Positions 58,600-64,000 of a stretch of DNA of 64,000 nt are shown in pieces. Numbering within the stretch: the first letter of the stretch is position 1; the number at the start of each line of letters is the position of its first letter. The stretch lies in NCBI GenBank assembly GCA_036417435.1, contig CM070900.1, positions 34,201,496 through 34,265,495 of the forward strand, read 5' to 3'. The notes under the pieces were generated by a model. That model made no database searches. It saw only the letters and a program-made list of their open reading frames with translations, and had not been told where the DNA came from. Origin of the DNA: Inia geoffrensis. Its lineage: Eukaryota; Chordata; Mammalia; Artiodactyla; Iniidae. A program made the position numbers and the translations under genes.

Positions 58600-58960
58600 G
58601 ATGCAGTGTATCTGTGTATATATGGGCACATATGTGTACACCTTTTTTACATATGGAATATAAGTGCAAAGTGCAACTCTGTGGCTTTTATATGTATCTA
58701 TAAACAGATAAATAGATAGATATAATTTTACACTGTGCTTTTTCCACTTAGCAATATATTATGGAGTTTTTTATATCAGTGAGCTTAGATCCACATCTTT
58801 ATTTTAGCTGCTGCATAGTAACACATTACATGGAAGTATGATGCTTAGAATAATCAATCTCTTCTTAATGGCTGCTTTCAAGTTTATATTATTAATATAA
58901 ATGCAGCAATGCCTACATTATATATTTACATATTCTTTATAAATTTGTGTGGACATTATG
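58600..58960 (-). mobile_element. old L1-like fragment
   Basis: CTTTTTCCACTTAGCAATATATTATGGAG, TTAGCTGCTGCATAGTAACACATTACATGG and TTTATATTATTAATATAAATGCAGCAATG recall a reversed old L1 3' UTR. Diverged. Confidence 0.5.
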
Positions 58961-59149
58961 TTATGCTGTGGGAGACCAATAAATAGATGGATCAGATAGA
59001 GATTCTGAAAATATATATGTATTGGGTAGCAGTAATAGCACATATTTTAATGTGGGAAGTAATTGGTTAGTGAATAATTTTTGTTGGATTAAGTAGTTAA
59101 GCATATGAATTAAATTAAATCCTTTAAATCATATAAAAATAAATTCTAA

Positions 59150-59720
59150 TAGGAATATATAATTTTAAAATAATTAAAAGTACAGAACTATTACAATAAA
59201 ATATATAAATATAGTTTTTATCCACCGTTTAGGGAAGGCTTTCTGAAGAAAACATACACAAACCTAATTACAATGAATTAAAAACTTCTGTATGGAATAG
59301 ACAGCATAAAGTTTAAAAAACAATGGGCAGACTGAAAGAAGATACTTAGAACATCTACTCATCTACAGCAAAGGCTAAATATTGCAGCCCACAAAAAAAA
59401 AAAAAAGAAAAGCCTACAAATGAATAAGATCAAACAAAGAAAAAAGAAGAATGAAATGAGAGATAGGAAGAAAAATGTATGATGGATGTGAATAGGTGAT
59501 TTACAAAAGAGATTTGGATGATCCCAAGCACAAGGAAAGATTTTGAACCTCATGAATATAAGAGAAATGCAATTTTAAAAAAAGCACAATTTCATACCCA
59601 ACATTAGAAAAAATATTAAAAATTTTAAAGTAATATGTATCAGCAGGAGTATGAAAACCATTATTCTCATGTTCTTTCTGGTGAAAGTCTAATGATGCAG
59701 CTACTTTGGAGAGACATGGT
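59150..59720 (+). mobile_element. old L1 (L1M-type) fragment
   Basis: GTATGGAATAGACAGCATAAAG..., AACAATGGGCAGACTGAAAGAAGATACTTAGAACATC..., AAGGAAAGATTTTGAACCTCATGAATATAAGAGAAATGCAATTT follow the L1 3' order on the plus strand. Confidence 0.65.
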
Positions 59721-59828
59721 AGTAGATAGGACAGCTAGGAACAGGATGAACACAGCTACCCAGCATTTCTTTCAAATTATATACACTGAAGGTTCTCCTT
59801 TGATTTGAGTTGAAAAAAAATGCACATA

Positions 59829-60127
59829 GGGCTTCCCTGGTGGCGCAGTGGTTGAGAATCTGCCTGCTAATGCAGGGAACATGGGTTCGAGCCCTGGTCT
59901 GGGAAGATCCCACATGCCGCGGAGCAACTAGGCCCGTGAGCCACAGCTACTGAACCTGCATGTCTGGAGCCTGTGCTTCGCAACAAGAGAGGCCACGATA
60001 GAGGCCCGCGCACGGTGATGAAGAGTGGCCCCCACTCGCTACAACTAGAGAAAGCCCTCGCACAGAAACGAAGACCCAACACAGCCAAAAATAAAAAAAA
60101 AATTAATTAAAAGAAGGCTCAACATTA
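59829..60127 (+). mobile_element. CHR-type SINE, long class, with a split A-tail
   Basis: Head GGCTTCCCTGGTGGCGCAGTGG, a canonical B box GGTTCGAGCC at 59884-59893, the long-class 3' region ending AACACAGCCAAAAATAAAA, then AATTAATTAAAAG. A short non-A stretch, GAAGGCTCAACATT (60113-60126), separates this tail from a second A-run. The TSD AAAAAAAATGCACATA is at 59813-59828 and 60128-60143. Confidence 0.95.
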
Positions 60128-60324
60128 AAAAAAAATGCACATAAATTTAGAGTATTTACAGAATTCCTGAAATCTATCCATTAATATTCTAGGGTGTTCA
60201 TTAACTTCTGTGCCAATGACCCCTGGTATGTAATTTCCTTGTTTGCAAACTAACAACATCCTATAATAATTATACAATAACTAACAAAGCCCTTATAGGA
60301 GACTGAGAACAATTTAAACATCGT

Positions 60325-60343
60325 GTATATATATGTATATATA

Positions 60344-60431
<88 letters not shown>
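60325..60431. repeat. (TG)n(TA)n compound microsatellite
   Basis: TATATATG units, then about 38 bp of TG, then about 45 bp of TA. Very likely polymorphic. The three open frames across it are repeat artefacts. Confidence 0.97.
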
Positions 60432-60433
<2 letters not shown>

Positions 60434-60654
60434 CTTCCAATGAAGATGTATGTAAAGCTAACCATGATGGCACAGGAAAGGCATGTGCAGCATCAGCCAT
60501 ATGTGATATCAACCCCCATCTCCAATCCCCTTTTCCTTTCTTAGAGCATACAATGCCATGCTCTTAGGTGATTTTTCATGGACATGAATCCTTATCCAAT
60601 GACATTTTCAATGAATCATTTTTTAACTTGCTGAAATTGGCACATGAGGTATGT

Positions 60655-61068
60655 AGTGGTTTGAATGGACCCCCGTTCAATAAACCTCCAATAAATGTCC
60701 ATGTTCTGGAACCTGTGAATATGATCATTTTTGGAAAAATGGTCTTTACAGATGTAAGTAAATTAGGGATCTCAAGATAAGATTATCTTGGGTTTTCCAG
60801 GAGGAACCAAAATCCAATACAAATTGTTCTCATAAGAGACACATAGAGAAGAGAAAGCCACGTGAAGACAGAAGCAGAGATTGGAGTTATGCAGCCACAA
60901 AATCAAGAAAATCCTGGAGCCCCCAGAAGCTGGAAGAGACAAGGAAGAGTTCTACCCTAGAGCCTTTGGAGGGAGCATGGACTGGCCGACAGCTGGATTT
61001 TAGACTTCTGGCCTCATGAACTGTGAGAGAACTAATTTCTGCCATTTTAAGCCAGGAATCTAATACAA
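60655..61068 (+). mobile_element. MaLR/ERVL-type LTR, near full length
   Basis: GTGGTTTGAATGGACCCCCG..., TCTGGAACCTGTGAATATGATC, TGGTCTTTACAGATGTAAG, CACGTGAAGACAGAAGCAGAGATTGGAG, CCCAGAAGCTGGAAGAGAC and GACTTCTGGCCTCATGAACTGTGAGAGAA run in the order of a common mammalian LTR, to AATCTAATACAAG at the end. No internal retroviral sequence follows. Confidence 0.75.
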
Positions 61069-61319
61069 GGTGAAAACGATTCAACTTCTCAGGGCCATGT
61101 GCTCCCAGGTACTTAGGTTAAGTGATTGGACAGGAAGCCTGTCTCCTAGATGCTGGTTAACTCTGCTTCAGGCCGTAGGAACTAACCCCATCCAGTCAAC
61201 TAGCCTTGACAAATTTGACTACAATGCAAAGCATTTACAACTAGAGAAGATTCTAGAATTTCCATATAAATCAGTTATTTTGGCAAGCACATTTGGTAGT
61301 TATGTTTCAGACCATAATT

Positions 61320-61400
61320 TACCAATGACTAACTTTGTAACTTTTGTCAAGTTACTTAAATCTGTGGGTCTCCATTTCTTCATCTGTAAAATATAGAGGT
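61320..61400 (+). mobile_element. MIR SINE fragment
   Basis: AACTTTGTAACTTTTGTCAAGTTACTTAAATCTGTGGGTCTCCATTTCTTCATCTGTAAAATATAG is the MIR core. Confidence 0.8.
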
Positions 61401-62525
61401 GATATAAGGGAGAACGAATTAGAGCAGAAATCAAGGAAATTAGAACCTTTATGGAGAAAAATTCACTTTTTTTCTTTGGTTCTGTTTATTTTTCTGTACC
61501 AACAAATTTGCTTGGTGAGACCAGAATTATCCTTAGTTATGAGAAACCATTCTAAGCAATTATACCTTCCTAAATTATTTAAAAATGAAATTAAAAAATA
61601 AAATCATTTGAGAGGTATGACTTTCAGTTATGTCACTGTTTACTTCTACTCACTGGTGATGTTCACAGATCTTCCTGTTTCTCCCCATCATTTACTGGAG
61701 AATTAAGCATCTGACTGACAGCCTTGCTCCTCATCCTAAATCTTAAAAAAATCCTCAGTTTCTTCAACATCTGTATGGATCACTCATCCAATAACATAAC
61801 CTGAGTCCTTCAAACATATCAATTCTCAAGACCTTTGACCTTCAGCCAGTGTCAGTAACCTGGACTTTGCTATGATCAGCATCTCTTTCCTCTAATCTCC
61901 CTGGTCTATTGTTTCATCTCTTTCTTTGACCTATTCTTTAATGCCAAGTAGGTCACTGCTTCCCAAATGCTTCTTCATGAATTGGAGGTACTTCTATTTC
62001 ATAAAAATTACTTCAGATGTTGTTAAAAGTATAATCTTAGGTCAAATAATTCATAGATTCTGATTCTATAGATCTGGATTGGTGTCTGTGAATCTGTGTA
62101 ATGTAGATTTATTCTGTGACTTTTCACCATCTCCATCAATATTTACTGCATTCGCTCTCCTTCCTGGATCTTATGATACATCAGTTGTATAGTATCTTTT
62201 TGACAAGCCACGTGCGCACCTCATCACATCTGCACCAATTTTTTTGTTGTTGTTCTTTCTTTAGTCATGAAATTAATGGCATTTTCCTTCACCTATGCCC
62301 CAGATCCCATTGTATTCAGTCTCTTTAAGAGTCTGGGTCATTAGTGATACAATTTATTTTCTTAATCTTCAACCTTTTCTTTTCTATGACTTCTTCCCAA
62401 CAGTATTTAAACCTGTAAAATTCTCTCCCATCTTTAAAAGATAAAGCTTTCCCTTCACCTCTTTTAGACTCTCTGGAGCTATTTTCTTCTCTCTCTTCTT
62501 CCCTCCAAAACCCAGTGTCTTAAAG
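61401..62525. other. unassigned, pyrimidine-leaning sequence
   Basis: No gene. From about 61850 it may be the start of the L2 that is clear from 62530, but motifs are too weak to say. Confidence 0.4.
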
Positions 62526-62529
62526 AAGT

Positions 62530-64000
62530 TGTCTCCAATTGCTATCTCTCTTTTTTATAGCTCCCATTTGTGCTTCAGACAACTGCAGTCTGACTTCTGC
62601 CACCTCCACTCAGCCGAAATTGTTGTAGATAAAATCACTGTTGACTTCTTTGCTACTAAATTCAATGGAAACTTCTCAATCCTAGGTTTAGTTAACCTGT
62701 GTACAGAATCCGATCTGTTTGTGAACAGATCACATCACACTGAACTTTAGAGGGGTTGAGGTTGCTGTGACACCGCACCTTTCTTGATGTGTCCTTCTGG
62801 GCCTCCTCGCAAGAATTTCCTTTTATTTTCCTCACGGTTACATCTTCTTTTTTCCCCCCTTTTCATTCTAAACCTTTTCCCTCAGTTATCTTCTCCATTT
62901 CCTCATCTTCACCTACTGTTTTATATTCTAATCATTTACACTCTATTTTTGGCTCATTTCTTTCTTCTTGGCTCCAATCTAAGTACCTCAGATCCAAGTA
63001 TCTACTACATTATCACCACTCAGATGGTAATACTACTATTAAATGTAAAGGTCATAATAATCGAGAAATAACTACTGAACAGGCTGTCTGCTAAACCCAT
63101 TTCACAAATTACCTCATTGTAAGATGTTCCCATTTTAAGATGAATAAACTGAGGCTTGGAGATATTTAATAAATTACTCAATGCATACAACTAGAATCCA
63201 CATGTGTTTGATTCCTAATTCCATACTGTTAGCCATTTTTAATACTGCTTCTAATGATAAATATGCAAGGGTTTCTCCGCAGAAACTCAAACCCAACAGA
63301 TCCTAAACTGAAATCTTCCATTTGGTTTACTATTGCAGTGATTTTCCAATCTCCGTCCATTTACACAAGCAAGAAACAGGACTTTTTGTCTTATCGATCA
63401 TATCTAATAAATCACAAATTTTCTAACTTTTACTTCCTTAATACCTTAAAAATACAGCACATTCTACCTATCCCCATGGTTCAAAACACTATTAACTTTC
63501 CCCTGAATCAGCATAGGGCTTCCTAGCTGGTGTCCCTGCTTCAGGTCATGACCCCTCCAGTCCATTTTTCACAATGCAGTCTGAGTGATTTTCTGAAGTC
63601 AAATCCAATCATGTCACTTCCTTGCGTACTTAAAGCCTGTCAAGGCCATTCCACAGCCCTCAGGATAAAGTTCACTCTCCTTACTAGGGGTTGCAAGGTC
63701 ATTCGTGACCTAGTGTCTGTTTAAATCTATTTCTTCTTCTCTATCCAACTACTCACTTCTTTCTAAGCTCCAACCATTGGACACTATTTGTAGATCCCTA
63801 AGCAGGCTGCCCTTTCTTTCAGTTCTAAGATTTTAAAAAGATTTTTTTCTCCTGCCTAAAAATTTTATCCTTCTTCCTGCATTCAGTGGGTTAATTGTAA
63901 CCCATCCTTCACGCTTCAGTCTAGAGAGAGTTTTCTCTTATAAACCAGCTCTCTCCCACCAAGATCTCCCTATGTTCTTCCAGAGTGCATGGTCATTTAA
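62530..64000 (+). mobile_element. L2 LINE, long decayed copy
   Basis: Successive L2 landmarks: AACTGCAGTCTGACTTCTGCCACC (62580), GTTGACTTCTTTGCTACTAAATTCAATGG (62640), TGTGACACCGCACC (62766), then after a gap GGTGTCCCTGCTTCAGG (63530), AATCCAATCATGTCACTTCC (63603) and CCTCAGGATAAAGTTCACTCTCCTTA (63657). A reversed MIR lies within it at about 63090-63200. Frames at 62784-63094 and 63530-63724 are decayed L2, not genes. The 3' end is beyond the window. Confidence 0.75.
63090..63200 (-). mobile_element. MIR SINE fragment inside L2
   Basis: CCCATTTCACAAATTACCTCATTG..., TTCCCATTTTAAGATGAATAAACTGAGGCTTGG is the reversed MIR core. Confidence 0.65.

Noticed and set aside
60270..60544. Open frames across the TG/TA microsatellite (also 15113-15376 and 11093-11440)
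   Set aside because: Their composition is only dipeptide repeats from the microsatellite; no coding signal.
62784..63094. Pair of overlapping frames near the right end
   Set aside because: They lie in a decayed L2 and carry no coherent L2 ORF motif.

Overview
No protein-coding gene, rRNA, functional tRNA or CRISPR array can be supported in this window. It reads as mammalian intergenic or intronic DNA from a whale or dolphin, most likely a toothed whale. The main evidence is a set of 16 tRNA-derived SINEs of the CHR type found in cetaceans and their relatives. Many belong to a shortened, GC-rich class of about 200-220 bp ending in a plain A-tail and flanked by near-perfect target-site duplications (TSDs). 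L1 3' ends and an L1 5' UTR of the cetartiodactyl type, plus several endogenous-retrovirus LTRs, agree with this. The organism call rests on recognition of repeat families, not on a database search.

Layout. 1-1.8 kb: the 5' UTR of a minus-strand L1 that runs off the left edge. 2.1-3.7 kb: two retroviral LTR-like segments, the first split by a full-length SINE. 5.5-6.1 kb and 10.6-11.2 kb: two LTRs of one family in opposite orientation, with another LTR at 7.2-7.7 kb set inside an old L2. 12.5-14.1 kb: an internal L1 ORF2 fragment missing both ends. 18.6-19.5 kb: a SINE/L1 compound insertion, followed by a SINE that splits a MIR. 22-25 kb: three SINEs and an MLT1-like LTR fragment. 28.0-28.5 kb: a Tigger-type DNA transposon remnant with TA duplications. 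31.1-34.6 kb: a 5'-truncated minus-strand L1 carrying three nested SINEs. 37.6-38.3 kb: a second L1 plus SINE compound. 39.7-41.4 kb: an old plus-strand LINE. 45.6-48.9 kb: a decayed class III (ERVL-like) retrovirus interior with a recognisable pol. 51.1-52.4, 56.1-56.8 and 58.6-59.7 kb: old L1 pieces. 60.7-61.1 kb: a MaLR-type LTR. 62.5-64 kb: an old L2.

There is no gene network to describe. What the window does offer is a layered record of retrotransposition. Old MIR and L2 copies host LTRs, L1s and CHR SINEs, and the TSDs give the order. The most interesting items are two SINE-L1 compound insertions each bounded by one shared TSD, a SINE with an apparent short 3' transduction, an ERVL pol whose recognisable motifs all lie in one reading frame despite several stop codons, and a perfect 12-bp hairpin in otherwise unassigned sequence. 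I did not find a new biological system here.
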